A stretch of DNA of 64,000 nucleotides from Thermohalobaculum sp965263335 (lineage in GTDB: Bacteria; Pseudomonadota; Alphaproteobacteria; Rhodobacterales; Rhodobacteraceae): contig CBDHHE010000001.1 in assembly GCA_965263335.1 (NCBI GenBank), forward strand, positions 2,480,001-2,544,000, in the 5' to 3' direction. Below are positions 1 to 8,771 of this stretch, one piece after another (the first letter of the stretch is position 1; each line of letters opens with the position of its first letter). Both the position numbers and the translations under genes were made by a program. The notes under the pieces were generated by a model. The model saw nothing but the letters and a program-made list of their open reading frames with translations, was not told the DNA's origin and searched no databases.

Positions 1-98
1 TGCTGGGCGCGCAGTTCTGGCTCGACACATTGCGCAAGTTCGTCTCGATCCGCTCGGCAGGCGCAGGTCTCCTCGGACAGGACGCCGACCGGAAGTGA
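1..98 (+). CDS. C-terminal end of a protein cut by the window start
   Basis: An open frame enters from the left edge (codons in register with base 3) and ends at TGA 96-98. Only about 31 residues are visible. They include a Phe-Trp-Leu-Asp-Thr-Leu stretch followed by Arg-Lys-Phe-Val and a short polar tail. Tails of the form FWxDxLxKxV occur at the end of some multi-pass membrane proteins, but this is too little to assign a family. The frame is the only one of the three forward frames that ends here, and the next gene has its own ribosome binding site. Confidence 0.45.
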   Translation, partial: LGAQFWLDTLRKFVSIRSAGAGLLGQDADRK

Positions 99-191
99 GG
101 TCGATCACGCGCTGACCCAACGCAGTTTCCCGTCTGGCACTGGACCCGGGCCGGTTTCCGGTCATCATCGATGACAGACGGAGGGTCAGAC

Positions 192-905
192 ATGACGCAA
201 TCAAACGCCTTGGGCCAACCGGTCGGCGCGCCGGTCGAGGGATGGACACCACCGCCACGGCCCGTGCGTGCGGAGATGGCGGGACGGTACTGCCGGCTCG
301 AGCCGCTGGTGCCGACCCACGCGCCCGGGCTCTTCGACGCGCTCTCCGCCGATACCGACGGCCGGGTGTGGACCTACATGCCGAACGGACCGTTTGCGGA
401 TCTCGCCTCTTACCAGCGCTGGCTCGACGATGCGATCGCCGTGGACGACCCGCTCCAGTTTGCGATCCTCGTCGATGACCGGCCCGTGGGCACCGCGAGT
501 TATCTGCGCATCGATCCGGGCGCAGGCAGCATCGAAGTCGGCTACATCACGTTCTCACCCGCGCTGCAGCGCACGCGCGCCGCCACCGAGGCGATGTATC
601 TGATGATGCAGTGGGCCTTCGAGACCGGCTACCGGCGTTACGAATGGAAGTGCAACGCGCTCAATGCGGGCTCGCGCCGTGCGGCCCAACGGCTGGGATT
701 CAGCTACGAGGGAGTTTTCCGCCAGGCAACCATCGTAAAGGGGCGCAACCGCGACACCGCCTGGTATGCAGCCATCGACAGCGAGTGGCCGCGCCTGAAG
801 CCCGCCTTCGAGGCCTGGCTCGATCCTGACAACTTCGATGCAGACGGGCGCCAGAAGCGCGCGCTCTCGGCGCTCACACGCCCCGTGCTGGTGGCCACCG
901 GCTGA
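192..905 (+). CDS. GNAT-family N-acetyltransferase (RimJ/RimL-like)
   Basis: The 237-aa protein looks like a RimJ/RimL-type GNAT enzyme, which transfers acetyl from acetyl-CoA to an amine. It has the N-terminal RLEPLVPTHAPGLF segment, a central beta-strand region (GSIEVGYITFSP) and the C-terminal signature NAGSRRAAQRLGFSYEGVFR typical of the Acetyltransf_3 group. ATG 192 is preferred over the in-frame ATG at 171 because GGAGGG lies about 7 nt before it, between the two ATGs. The acceptor substrate is unknown. It may be co-transcribed with the nitroreductase 67 nt downstream. Confidence 0.85.
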   Translation: MTQSNALGQPVGAPVEGWTPPPRPVRAEMAGRYCRLEPLVPTHAPGLFDALSADTDGRVWTYMPNGPFADLASYQRWLDDAIAVDDPLQFAILVDDRPVGTASYLRIDPGAGSIEVGYITFSPALQRTRAATEAMYLMMQWAFETGYRRYEWKCNALNAGSRRAAQRLGFSYEGVFRQATIVKGRNRDTAWYAAIDSEWPRLKPAFEAWLDPDNFDADGRQKRALSALTRPVLVATG

Positions 906-972
906 GCCCGGGGCTTGACGCCCGCGCGCCCGACCTCCAGATCAGACGCCGACCCCTTAGGACGGAGCGCAC

Positions 973-1545
973 ATGCCCACTCCCTCGCCCGAAGCGCTGG
1001 ACTTTCTGCTGACCCGCCGCTCTCGCCCGGCCAAGACGCTGGGGCCGGAGGCCCCCGGGCGCACCGAGATCGAGACGCTGCTGACCGCAGCGGCCCGCAC
1101 ACCCGATCATGGCAAGCTGGTGCCCTGGCGGTTCGTGGTGATACAGGGCGACGCGCAGACGCGTGTCGCAGAGATCGCGGCCGCCCGGCTCACCGACTTG
1201 GGCCAAGAGGCGACGCAGGTCGAGAAGCACAGCAACGCCTTCCGCATGGGCGGCGCGGTCATCGCCGTGCTCGCCGCCCCCGTCGCTTCGCCGAAGATCC
1301 CGCGCTGGGAGCAGGAACTGTCGGCGGGCGCGGCCTGTCTTGCGCTTCTGAATGCATCCCTGGCGGCGGGCTGGGGTGCCAACTGGCTGACTGGCCCGCT
1401 CACGCATGACGCGGCGTTTCTCGAGACGGCGCTGGGATGGCAGGGCGATGGCTTCGTTGCGGGTTTCATCCACATCGGAGCGGAGACCGTCGCGCCCGCG
1501 GAACGCGACAGACCTGACCTCGACGAGATCACGCAATGGCTCTGA
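973..1545 (+). CDS. nitroreductase-family protein (YdjA-like)
   Basis: A 190-aa FMN-dependent nitroreductase-fold protein. The N-terminal LLTRRSRPAKTL carries the Arg-Arg-Ser motif that binds the FMN phosphate. TPDHGKLVPWRFVVI is the usual second flavin-contact segment of the short YdjA-type subfamily, and a Gly-rich ASLAAGWGANWLTG segment follows. The length fits this minimal subfamily (about 180-195 aa). GGACGGAG precedes the ATG. The last 10 bases overlap the start of the EI24 gene, suggesting translational coupling. The physiological substrate is not known for this group. Confidence 0.87.
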   Translation: MPTPSPEALDFLLTRRSRPAKTLGPEAPGRTEIETLLTAAARTPDHGKLVPWRFVVIQGDAQTRVAEIAAARLTDLGQEATQVEKHSNAFRMGGAVIAVLAAPVASPKIPRWEQELSAGAACLALLNASLAAGWGANWLTGPLTHDAAFLETALGWQGDGFVAGFIHIGAETVAPAERDRPDLDEITQWL

Positions 1546-2261
1546 TCGGCGACTTTCTCAAAGCGCTCGGGCAAATGACGGACCGCCGCTTCGCCTGGGT
1601 TCTTGCCAAGGCGCTGGGGCTCACGATCGGCCTGCTGCTCGCGGTGAGCTGGATCGCCGGCTGGCTGGCGGGATTCATTCCAACCGATCTCGGCACGTGG
1701 CCGCTGATCGGCGACGTCAGTCTGCCGACCGCGGGGCTGCAGGGTCTGGCGATCGGCGCGGTGCTGCTGGCATCGGCCTTCCTGATGATCCCGGTTGCCG
1801 CCCTGTTCGTCGGCATCTTTCTCAACGAGATCGCCGACGCGGTCGAAGCCCGCCACTACCCGGACCTGCCGCAACGCAGGCCGGCGAGTTTCAAGGACAG
1901 CCTGATTGCAGCACTTGGCTTCACGGGAGTGCTGGTTCTCGTAAATCTGCTGGCGCTGATCGTCTACCTCTTCTCGGGCCCGTTTGCGCCGCTGGTCTTT
2001 TACGCCGTGAACGGCTACCTGCTCGGACGCGAGTACTTTCAGCTTGTCGCCGAGCGCCATCTGCCCGGCGCGGAAGCGGCCTCTCTGCGCAAGGCCAACA
2101 CGATGAGGACATGGCTCGCCGGGACGCTGATGGCCATCCCGCTGACGATACCGGTGATGAACCTGCTGATCCCGATGCTCGGTGTTGCCACGATCACCCA
2201 CCAGTTTCACCGGCTGCACAACGCCACACCGCCGGCATCTTCCGGCGTGTCGTCAGGTTGA
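1536..2261 (+). CDS. EI24-domain (CysZ-like) inner-membrane protein
   Basis: A 241-aa polytopic protein with about four hydrophobic stretches (near residues 23-47, 68-92, 125-150 and 190-215). The motif pair FLNEIADAVEARHYP and FYAVNGYLLGREYFQLVAERH is characteristic of the EI24 family (Pfam EI24, which includes the sulfate transporter CysZ). Alphaproteobacterial members are mostly uncharacterised, so sulfate transport is not claimed. It overlaps the nitroreductase stop by 10 nt. Its 3' end overlaps the convergent DUF1467 gene by 9 nt. Confidence 0.85.
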   Translation: MALIGDFLKALGQMTDRRFAWVLAKALGLTIGLLLAVSWIAGWLAGFIPTDLGTWPLIGDVSLPTAGLQGLAIGAVLLASAFLMIPVAALFVGIFLNEIADAVEARHYPDLPQRRPASFKDSLIAALGFTGVLVLVNLLALIVYLFSGPFAPLVFYAVNGYLLGREYFQLVAERHLPGAEAASLRKANTMRTWLAGTLMAIPLTIPVMNLLIPMLGVATITHQFHRLHNATPPASSGVSSG

Positions 2262-2528
2262 GCTGTCCGGCCGCGAGAAGAAGGGTATCTCGTCCAGCGT
2301 GATCAGGCCGAATTGGATCACCGAGAAGACGACGGCAAACAGCAGTGTGGCCCACAACGTCGTCCAGAGCGCTTTCTTGCCCAGCTTGGGATCCGCGGGC
2401 GCGCTGGCAGGCGTTCCGGGCTCGACCTTCCCGGCCTCCGCCTGGCTCACCTGTCCGAGCGGCAGCAGGGCGAAGAACACGATCATCCAGATCACGACGT
2501 AGAGCACGATCGCGGAGGTCCAGGCCAT
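2253..2528 (-). CDS. DUF1467-family small membrane protein
   Basis: A 91-aa protein with two transmembrane segments: an N-terminal IVLYVVIWMIVFFALLP helix and a second helix LWATLLFAVVFSVIQFG. A Pro/Ala-rich cytoplasmic or periplasmic linker separates them. This is the DUF1467 pattern, nearly restricted to Alphaproteobacteria and commonly next to methylmalonyl-CoA epimerase, as here: the epimerase stop codon directly abuts this start. Function unknown. The two genes are almost certainly one transcript. Confidence 0.88.
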   Translation of the reverse strand: MAWTSAIVLYVVIWMIVFFALLPLGQVSQAEAGKVEPGTPASAPADPKLGKKALWTTLWATLLFAVVFSVIQFGLITLDEIPFFSRPDSST

Positions 2529-2933
2529 TTAAGCTTCCTCGAGTTCAACCAGCGTGCCGGTGAAGTCCTTGGGGTGCAGGAACAGCACAGGCTTCCCGTG
2601 CGCGCCGATCTTTGGCTCGCCATCGCCGAGGACCCGCGCCCCATCGGCCTTCAGCTTGTCGCGGGACGCCAGGATGTCGTCGACCTCGTAACAGATGTGG
2701 TGGATCCCGCCCGCCGGAGCTTTCTCGAGGAAGCTGGCAATGGGCGACCCTTCACCCAGAGGCTCGAGCAATTCGACTTTCGTGTTCGGAAGCTCGACGA
2801 AAACGACGGTGACGCCGTGATCGGGTTCGGGTTGCGGGTCCGACACCGTCGCCCCAAGCGTATCCCGATACAGTGCCGTCGCCGCCGCGAGATCGGGAAC
2901 CGCGATGGCCACGTGATTTAAGCGGCCAATCAT
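2529..2933 (-). CDS. mce: methylmalonyl-CoA epimerase
   Basis: A 134-aa protein of the vicinal oxygen chelate fold. It interconverts (2R)- and (2S)-methylmalonyl-CoA in propionyl-CoA metabolism. Visible hallmarks are the N-terminal LNHVAIAVPDL with the first metal-binding His, GSPIASFLE, the central IHHICYEVDD and the C-terminal GTLVELEE carrying the last metal-binding Glu. GAGGAG sits 6 nt before ATG 2933, which also gives the normal family start; an upstream in-frame ATG would add 19 unlikely residues. It is followed without gap by the DUF1467 gene. Confidence 0.93.
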   Translation of the reverse strand: MIGRLNHVAIAVPDLAAATALYRDTLGATVSDPQPEPDHGVTVVFVELPNTKVELLEPLGEGSPIASFLEKAPAGGIHHICYEVDDILASRDKLKADGARVLGDGEPKIGAHGKPVLFLHPKDFTGTLVELEEA

Positions 2934-3065
2934 TGCACGCTCCTCTGTGTGACTTTGCGATGACGTAGACCCAAGGGCGTGCGCTGACAAGTGCGGTCAC
3001 TGCATCCGGCCTCTGGGTGGGTCCTGAGTGTGACGCCGTGCGCCAGGCGGTCATCTGCGCCCGGA

Positions 3066-6000
3066 TCAGAGCTCGCGCACCAACTGCACACCCGGCACCG
3101 CTTTGAGCGCACCGCCGATATCCGGTCCCACCGCATACGATCCGGGAAGCTCGACATGCGCCTCCTGGCCGAGATCCGCCAGCGCCAGCACAAGACGCAC
3201 CGGCCCCTGGCCGCGCCGCACATTCTGCGGTGTCGACAACAGCTCGAGCCGCGTGCGAACGGAATCGAACGCTTCAGTCGCATCGACATGCACCTCGAGA
3301 CCCGACCTCCCGGCCGCCGCCGCAACCTCGCCCACGGGCGATGCCGCACGCAGCATCAAGCGCGTCTGCCCCTCGTTGACTTCGGCGGCCACCGTGCAGA
3401 CGAGATTTTCGCCGGGCACCAGCAACTCGTCATGCGCCGTGAGCACGTCTGAGAACACCATGACTTCCCAGAGCCCCTGCGGGTCGGAGAACTCGACAAA
3501 AGCAAACCGCGTACCGCGTGCCGACTTGCGGTCGCGTCGAACCGTGAGCGTTCCCGCGATCCGACCCGCCGGGCGTCCGCTGGCGGCGAATTCCGTTTGC
3601 GTCTGCACACCCTTGCGCGCGAGTGCGGGCATGAAGTCGTCGAGCGGGTGCCCCGACAGATAGAAGCCGATCGCATCATGTTCTTCGCGCAACCGATCGC
3701 CGGGCAGCCAGTCCTCGATCTCGCCGAGGCGTGGTGGCGGCAGCGCCTCTGCGGGATCGCCGAAGAGCGAGACCTGGGCGGAGGCTTTCTCATCATGTGC
3801 CGTGGCCGAGTAGTCGACCAGCCGGTCGAGCGCACGCAGAAGCCGTTGGCGGTTCGCCATCAGTTGATCCATGGCACCGGACCGGATGAGGTTCTCCAGC
3901 GCCCGCTTGCCCACGGCCCTGAGATCCACCCGGCGGGCAAAATCGAACACGTCCCGGAACGGCTCGTCCGCCCGCGCCTCGACGATCAGGCGCATCGCAT
4001 CGGAGCCCACGTTCTTGAGCGCCCCCAAAGCATAAAGCACCTGCCCCTCGCGCACCGAGTACGCCGCCGCAGAGCGGTTCACGCAGGGTGCCTTCACCGG
4101 CACATTGATGCGCCGGCTCTCCTGCACGAAGGTGTTGAGCTTGTCGGTGTTGTGGATGTCGAGGTTCATCACCGCGGCCATGAACTCGACCGGGTAATTG
4201 GCCTTCAGGTACGCCGTCTGGTAGCTCACCACGGCGTAGGCTGCCGCGTGCGACTTGTTGAAGCCATAGTTCGCGAACTTGTCGAGCAGGTTCCAGACCT
4301 CGAGCGCTTTCGCCTCGTCGACCCCGTTCTCGGCCGCGCCCTTGAGGAACTTGGGCCGCTCGGCATCCATCGCCTCCTGGATCTTCTTGCCCATCGCCCG
4401 GCGCAGCATGTCGGCACCGCCGAGCGAGTAGCCGGCCATCTTGCGGGCGATCTCCATCACCTGTTCCTGATAGACGATGATGCCCTGTGTCTCGTCGAGC
4501 AGCGGGTCGATCAGCGGATGAATGGACTCGCGCGGTTCACGGCCGTTCTTGACATTGCAGAACTTCGGGATGTTCTCCATGGGACCGGGACGATAGAGCG
4601 CCACGAGCGCCACGATGTCCTCGATACTGGTGGGCTGCATCTGCCGCAGCGCGTCGCGCATGCCCTGCCCTTCCACCTGGAAGACGCCCACCGTGTCGGC
4701 GGCGGAATAGAGCGCGTAGGTCTTCTCGTCGTCCAGCGGAATCGCTGCAATGTCGATCTCGACGCCCCGTTCGGCGAGCAAGTCGACGCAGTTCTGGATC
4801 ACCGTCAGCGTCTTCAGTCCGAGAAAGTCGAACTTCACAAGCCCCGCCGGCTCGACCCACTTCATGTTGAACTGAGTCGCCGGCATGTCCGAGCGCGGAT
4901 CGCGGTAGAGCGGCACCAGCTCGACGAGCGGCCGGTCCCCGATCACAACACCTGCCGCATGTGTCGAGGCGTTTCTGAGCAGCCCCTCCAGCTTTTCCGA
5001 ATAGTCGAGACAGGTCGCCACGACCTCCTCGCGCCGCGCCTCCTCGTCGAGCTTCGGCTCCTCCTTGCGGGCCTTGGCGATCGAGAGCGGCTTGACCCCC
5101 TCGACCGGGATCAGCTTGGCAAGCCGGTCGCACTGGCCATAGGGCATCTGCAGCACGCGGCCGACATCGCGTACGGCCATCTTGGAGAGCAGCGCGCCGA
5201 ACGTGATGATCTGCGCCACCCGGTCGCGGCCATACTTCTCCTGCACATAGGTGATCACTTCCTCCCGCCGGTCCTGGCAGAAGTCGATGTCGAAGTCGGG
5301 CATCGAGATGCGTTCGGGGTTCAGGAAGCGCTCGAAGAGCAGCCCATAGCGCAGAGGGTCCAGATCGGTGATGGTCAGCGCATAGGCGACCAGACTGCCC
5401 GCGCCCGACCCGCGCCCCGGTCCGACCGGGATATCGCGTTCCTTCGCCCACTTGATGAAATCGGCGACGATCAGGAAGTAGCCGGGAAATCCCATCCCCT
5501 CGATGATCTCGAGCTCGAAGGCGAGGCGTTTCTCGTAGTCCTCCACGGGGGCTGCGTGGGGGATCACGGCAAGGCGCGCGGCAAGCCCGTCTCGGGACTG
5601 GCGCCGCAACTCCTCGATTTCGTCATCGGCGAACTTCGGCAGGATCGGCGCGTGGGTGCGCGGACGGTAGGCGCACCGCATGGCGATCTCGACGCTGTTC
5701 TCGACAGCCTCGGGCAGATCGGCGAACCGCTCGAGCATCTCTTCTTCGGATTTCAGGTAGTGCTCGGGTGTCAGCCGCTGGCGCCGGGCATCGTTCAGGT
5801 AGGTGCTCTGTCCGATACAGAGAAACGCGTCATGCGCATCCGCCATGTGAGGCGCCTCGTAGAACACCTCGTTGGTGGCGACCAGCGGCAGATCGAGGGC
5901 ATAGGCGAGCCCCACCAACCCGGGCTCGCTCGCCTCCTCGGCTTCGGTCCGCAAGGCACCATCGGTGCCATGGCGTTGAATTTCGACGTAGAACCGACCC

Positions 6001-6503
6001 GAAAACATCGCAGCCAGACGCTTTGCCAGCGCCTCCGCCGCCTCCTGGCGCCCCAACCTCAGCAGCACTCCCAGAGGCCCGCCAGCGCCGCCGGAAAGAC
6101 AGATGACGCCCGCGCTGTGCTTGGATAGGCGCTCGAGGTCCACCTGGACCAGGCCAGAGGCATCGTTCTCCAGATGTGCCGTCGTCGACAGGGCCATAAG
6201 GTTTTCATAGCCCTCGCGCGTCTGTGCATAGAGCGCGACCGGCGCGGGCTCCGAAGGCCGGTCGCCCGGCGTCTGCGCGGCATAGGCCAGCGAGAGCTGC
6301 AATCCCACGATCGGCTGGATACCAGCCCTGACCGCACCCTCCGAGAACTCCAGCGCACCGAACAGGCTGTTGCTGTCGGCCACCGCGACGGCCGGGAACT
6401 GCCGGTCGGCGACCAGTCCCGGGAGCTTCTTCATCGGGATCGCACCTTCGCGGAGCGAGTAGGCCGAATGGACACGCAGATGGATGAATCGAGGTTTGGG
6501 CAT
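3066..6503 (-). CDS. dnaE: DNA polymerase III subunit alpha
   Basis: The replicative polymerase catalytic subunit, 1145 aa, full length. The N-terminal PHP domain begins FIHLRVHSAYSLREGAIP. The palm has GRGSGAGSLVAYALTITDLDP followed by PDFDIDFCQDRR with two catalytic aspartates, and the third Asp lies in the VKFDFLGLKTLT block. ALYRPGPMENIP and ANYGFNKSHAAAYA are classic DnaE1 signatures. An OB-fold and C-terminal tail follow. Length and motifs fit DnaE1, not the error-prone DnaE2. The gene stands alone, divergent from the DUF1127 gene. Confidence 0.97.
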   Translation of the reverse strand: MPKPRFIHLRVHSAYSLREGAIPMKKLPGLVADRQFPAVAVADSNSLFGALEFSEGAVRAGIQPIVGLQLSLAYAAQTPGDRPSEPAPVALYAQTREGYENLMALSTTAHLENDASGLVQVDLERLSKHSAGVICLSGGAGGPLGVLLRLGRQEAAEALAKRLAAMFSGRFYVEIQRHGTDGALRTEAEEASEPGLVGLAYALDLPLVATNEVFYEAPHMADAHDAFLCIGQSTYLNDARRQRLTPEHYLKSEEEMLERFADLPEAVENSVEIAMRCAYRPRTHAPILPKFADDEIEELRRQSRDGLAARLAVIPHAAPVEDYEKRLAFELEIIEGMGFPGYFLIVADFIKWAKERDIPVGPGRGSGAGSLVAYALTITDLDPLRYGLLFERFLNPERISMPDFDIDFCQDRREEVITYVQEKYGRDRVAQIITFGALLSKMAVRDVGRVLQMPYGQCDRLAKLIPVEGVKPLSIAKARKEEPKLDEEARREEVVATCLDYSEKLEGLLRNASTHAAGVVIGDRPLVELVPLYRDPRSDMPATQFNMKWVEPAGLVKFDFLGLKTLTVIQNCVDLLAERGVEIDIAAIPLDDEKTYALYSAADTVGVFQVEGQGMRDALRQMQPTSIEDIVALVALYRPGPMENIPKFCNVKNGREPRESIHPLIDPLLDETQGIIVYQEQVMEIARKMAGYSLGGADMLRRAMGKKIQEAMDAERPKFLKGAAENGVDEAKALEVWNLLDKFANYGFNKSHAAAYAVVSYQTAYLKANYPVEFMAAVMNLDIHNTDKLNTFVQESRRINVPVKAPCVNRSAAAYSVREGQVLYALGALKNVGSDAMRLIVEARADEPFRDVFDFARRVDLRAVGKRALENLIRSGAMDQLMANRQRLLRALDRLVDYSATAHDEKASAQVSLFGDPAEALPPPRLGEIEDWLPGDRLREEHDAIGFYLSGHPLDDFMPALARKGVQTQTEFAASGRPAGRIAGTLTVRRDRKSARGTRFAFVEFSDPQGLWEVMVFSDVLTAHDELLVPGENLVCTVAAEVNEGQTRLMLRAASPVGEVAAAAGRSGLEVHVDATEAFDSVRTRLELLSTPQNVRRGQGPVRLVLALADLGQEAHVELPGSYAVGPDIGGALKAVPGVQLVREL

Positions 6504-6630
6504 GCGCCGAGACTATGCCTTTCCAGGGGCCTCGCGCCAGTCGCATTTCCGGGCGAGGTAAACGCAATTTTCGCACTCTTCGGCGATACCCGCCTCGTCA
6601 TCATCCTCTGGGCATTATGGGAGCGGGACA

Positions 6631-6834
6631 TTGGGCCAGCACACTCCGGAATCTGAATTTCAGCCGAAGCCAAGTTTCAGTGTTCGCAGAAGCATTGCGC
6701 ATCTCTTCGGCATGACGCGGGAGGCCAGCGACGAGCAGCACCTGGCGCGCCTGAGCGATCATCTGCTGCGCGACATCGGGTTGCAGCGAAGCGAGATCGC
6801 GTACGCCGACAAGGCACGCCGCGAGCGCTTCTGA
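6631..6834 (+). CDS. DUF1127-family small protein
   Basis: A predicted 67-aa protein whose C-terminal half matches the DUF1127 motif (HLARLSDHLLRDIGLQRSEI). These short, basic, alphaproteobacteria-rich proteins have been linked to RNA and phosphate or nitrogen homeostasis in some species. Here a TTG at 6631 with GGGAGCGGG upstream is the best start in frame. An internal ATG at 6712 would keep only the core motif and lacks a clear ribosome binding site. It is divergent from dnaE. Confidence 0.7.
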   Translation: MGQHTPESEFQPKPSFSVRRSIAHLFGMTREASDEQHLARLSDHLLRDIGLQRSEIAYADKARRERF

Positions 6835-6903
6835 GCGCACACTTGCAGGGGGCGGTCGCTTCGGTCAGGGTGTGGTCGACGACCACATCTCCCGAGGCCC
6901 CCG

Positions 6904-7860
6904 ATGTCCGACACCGAAGCCCTTGCCTTCGACGACCCCATGCAACGCCCGCGCTTCACGGGCCTCGCCAGCTTCTTCCGGCTCCCCTATGTCGAGGCAT
7001 TCGAGGCCAACCCGCCACAGATCGGGGTCTGCGGGGTCCCCTATGACGGAGGCGTCACCAACCGTCCCGGGCCGCGCCACGGCCCGCGCGAGGTCCGCAA
7101 CCAGTCGTCCCTGATGCGCCGGGTCAACCAGGCGACGGGCATCAACCCGTTCGAGGCAACGACGATCGCCGACATTGGCGATGCATGGATCGCCAAACCC
7201 TACGAGCTCGAATCCGCGCATCGCGAGATCGAGGCATTCTTCGCACGTGCCCACGCTGCCGGCATCCGGACGCTTGCGTGCGGCGGCGACCACTCCGTCA
7301 GCCTGCCGATCCTGCGGGCGATCGCGAAGGACCGTCCATTGGGCATGATCCATATCGACGCCCATTGCGACACCGGCGACAATTATGGCGGCTCGAGATT
7401 TCACCACGGCGCCCCGTTCAAGGTCGCCGTCGACGAGGGGCTCCTCGATCCGAAGAAGGTCGTGCAGATCGGCATCCGCGGCTCGCTCTACATGGGCGAC
7501 ATGTGGAAGTTCTCGTATGACAGCGGCATGCGGGTCATGATGATCGAGGAGGTCGAGGAGCGCGGCTGGCGCGCGTGCATAGACGAGGCCCGCGAGATCG
7601 TCGGCGATGATCCGGTCTATGTGAGCTTCGATATCGACAGCCTCGATCCCGCCTATGCCCCCGGCACGGGCACCCCAGAAGCCGGCGGGCTCAGCATGCG
7701 CGAGGCGCAAGGCATGGTGCGCAGACTGGCGGGGCTGAACATCGCTGCCGCCGACATGGTCGAAGTCTCTCCCCCCTTCGATGTGGGCGGCATCACCGCG
7801 CTCAACGGCGCGACGATCATGTACGAGATCCTCTGCGCAATGACCGCCGGATCCCCCTGA
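6904..7860 (+). CDS. speB: agmatinase / ureohydrolase family protein
   Basis: A 318-aa member of the ureohydrolase (arginase/agmatinase) family, which hydrolyses a guanidino substrate to urea and an amine. The dimanganese ligands are visible: CGGDHSVSLP (His), MIHIDAHCDTGDN (Asp/His/Asp) and SFDIDSLDPAYAPGTGTPE (two Asp). The second signature reads HIDAHCD rather than the commoner HFDAHTD. The family also includes guanidinobutyrase and other guanidino hydrolases, so the exact substrate is open. It is monocistronic by context, with a short GC-rich repeat region after its stop. Confidence 0.85.
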   Translation: MSDTEALAFDDPMQRPRFTGLASFFRLPYVEAFEANPPQIGVCGVPYDGGVTNRPGPRHGPREVRNQSSLMRRVNQATGINPFEATTIADIGDAWIAKPYELESAHREIEAFFARAHAAGIRTLACGGDHSVSLPILRAIAKDRPLGMIHIDAHCDTGDNYGGSRFHHGAPFKVAVDEGLLDPKKVVQIGIRGSLYMGDMWKFSYDSGMRVMMIEEVEERGWRACIDEAREIVGDDPVYVSFDIDSLDPAYAPGTGTPEAGGLSMREAQGMVRRLAGLNIAAADMVEVSPPFDVGGITALNGATIMYEILCAMTAGSP

Positions 7861-7901
7861 CCCCGAGAGCCCGGAAACTGTCAGTTTTTCAGGCAGTTGC
7901 T

Positions 7902-7934
7902 CCGTGCACGGCCCATGCAGAACCCGTGCACGGG
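7902..7934. repeat. two direct copies of a palindromic CCGTGCACGG
   Basis: CCGTGCACGG occurs at 7902-7911 and again at 7924-7933, exactly 22 bp apart start to start (about two helical turns). The second copy extends to a perfect 12-bp palindrome, CCCGTGCACGGG, at 7923-7934. The stretch lies between the convergent agmatinase and methyltransferase genes, so it is not an obvious promoter operator. It could fold as 3' hairpins in either transcript. No T-tract follows. Confidence 0.5.
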
Positions 7935-8000
7935 CCATATTCAAACGGTTTCGGTCGGGATTGCGCCCTGCATCGCACGGGAGGCGGGCCGTGCTCTTGC

Positions 8001-8750
8001 TCAGCCCTCCTTGCGCCACACCGAGATGTGACTGGTGCTTTGTGCCGTGAAGGCCTCATGGCACCACCCGCCCCAGCGCTCGGCGCGCGACAGTCCCGCG
8101 ATGCGCGCCATCAGATCCAGCTCGGCTGGCCAGACATATCGAAAGGGGATCGAGGTGCGCGCGGTCTGTCCGTCCGCCAGCCCTATGTGGTGAGACGTGA
8201 AGCGCTGCGTCACCACATCATAGGCGTCGATCCCGATTTGCTGATCGTCGCAGCGAAAGACCACCGTGGTCTCGCCCGGCGGCAGCCGCTGCAGCGCGGG
8301 CACGCCCACCTCGACAACAAAGCGACCGCCGGGCTCGAGATGGGCTGCCGCGTTCTCGAAGCAGGCGACCTGTGCTGCCTGCGTCGTCAGATTGTTGATG
8401 GTGTTGAAGACCAGGTAGACGAGCGAAAAGGTGCGCCCCAATCGTACGGTTGCAAAGTCGCCGATCTCGACCGGTATCTGGCCGCCACCCGGTTTGGCGC
8501 GCAACCGCCGGACCATGGCACGCGACAGGTCAATGCCTTCGACCTCGAGCCCGTGCGCCGCCAAGGCGAGGGCGACGCGTCCCGTCCCGATGCCGAATTC
8601 GAGGACACGCCCGCCGGAAGCGGCGCCCGCCAGGAACTCGACGCTCGCGCAAAGGCTCTGCGCGTCGGGAAGGGCATCGTCTGCGTCGTAGCGTGATGCG
8701 ACGTGCTCATCGAAGTGGCCGTCGTCGTGGGTCACAGCGACCTCCGGCAT
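8001..8750 (-). CDS. class I SAM-dependent methyltransferase
   Basis: A 249-aa protein. Motif I is GGRVLEFGIGTGRVALALA (SAM-binding Gly loop), followed by the acidic motif II GLEVEGIDLSRAMV, then VYLVFNTINNL and GGRFVVEVGVP of the Methyltransf_25/11 group. Substrate unknown; the long beta-rich C-terminus (residues about 150-249) resembles small-molecule methyltransferases. It is separated by 21 nt from the upstream VWA gene on the same strand and probably shares its transcript. Confidence 0.86.
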   Translation of the reverse strand: MPEVAVTHDDGHFDEHVASRYDADDALPDAQSLCASVEFLAGAASGGRVLEFGIGTGRVALALAAHGLEVEGIDLSRAMVRRLRAKPGGGQIPVEIGDFATVRLGRTFSLVYLVFNTINNLTTQAAQVACFENAAAHLEPGGRFVVEVGVPALQRLPPGETTVVFRCDDQQIGIDAYDVVTQRFTSHHIGLADGQTARTSIPFRYVWPAELDLMARIAGLSRAERWGGWCHEAFTAQSTSHISVWRKEG

Positions 8751-8771
8751 CCTGCCGCTCAGGCCCGTCTG

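Noticed and set aside
3597..6128. An 843-residue open frame opposite dnaE
   Set aside because: It is antisense to an intact, motif-rich dnaE and has no domain of its own; GC-rich coding DNA gives long open frames on the opposite strand.
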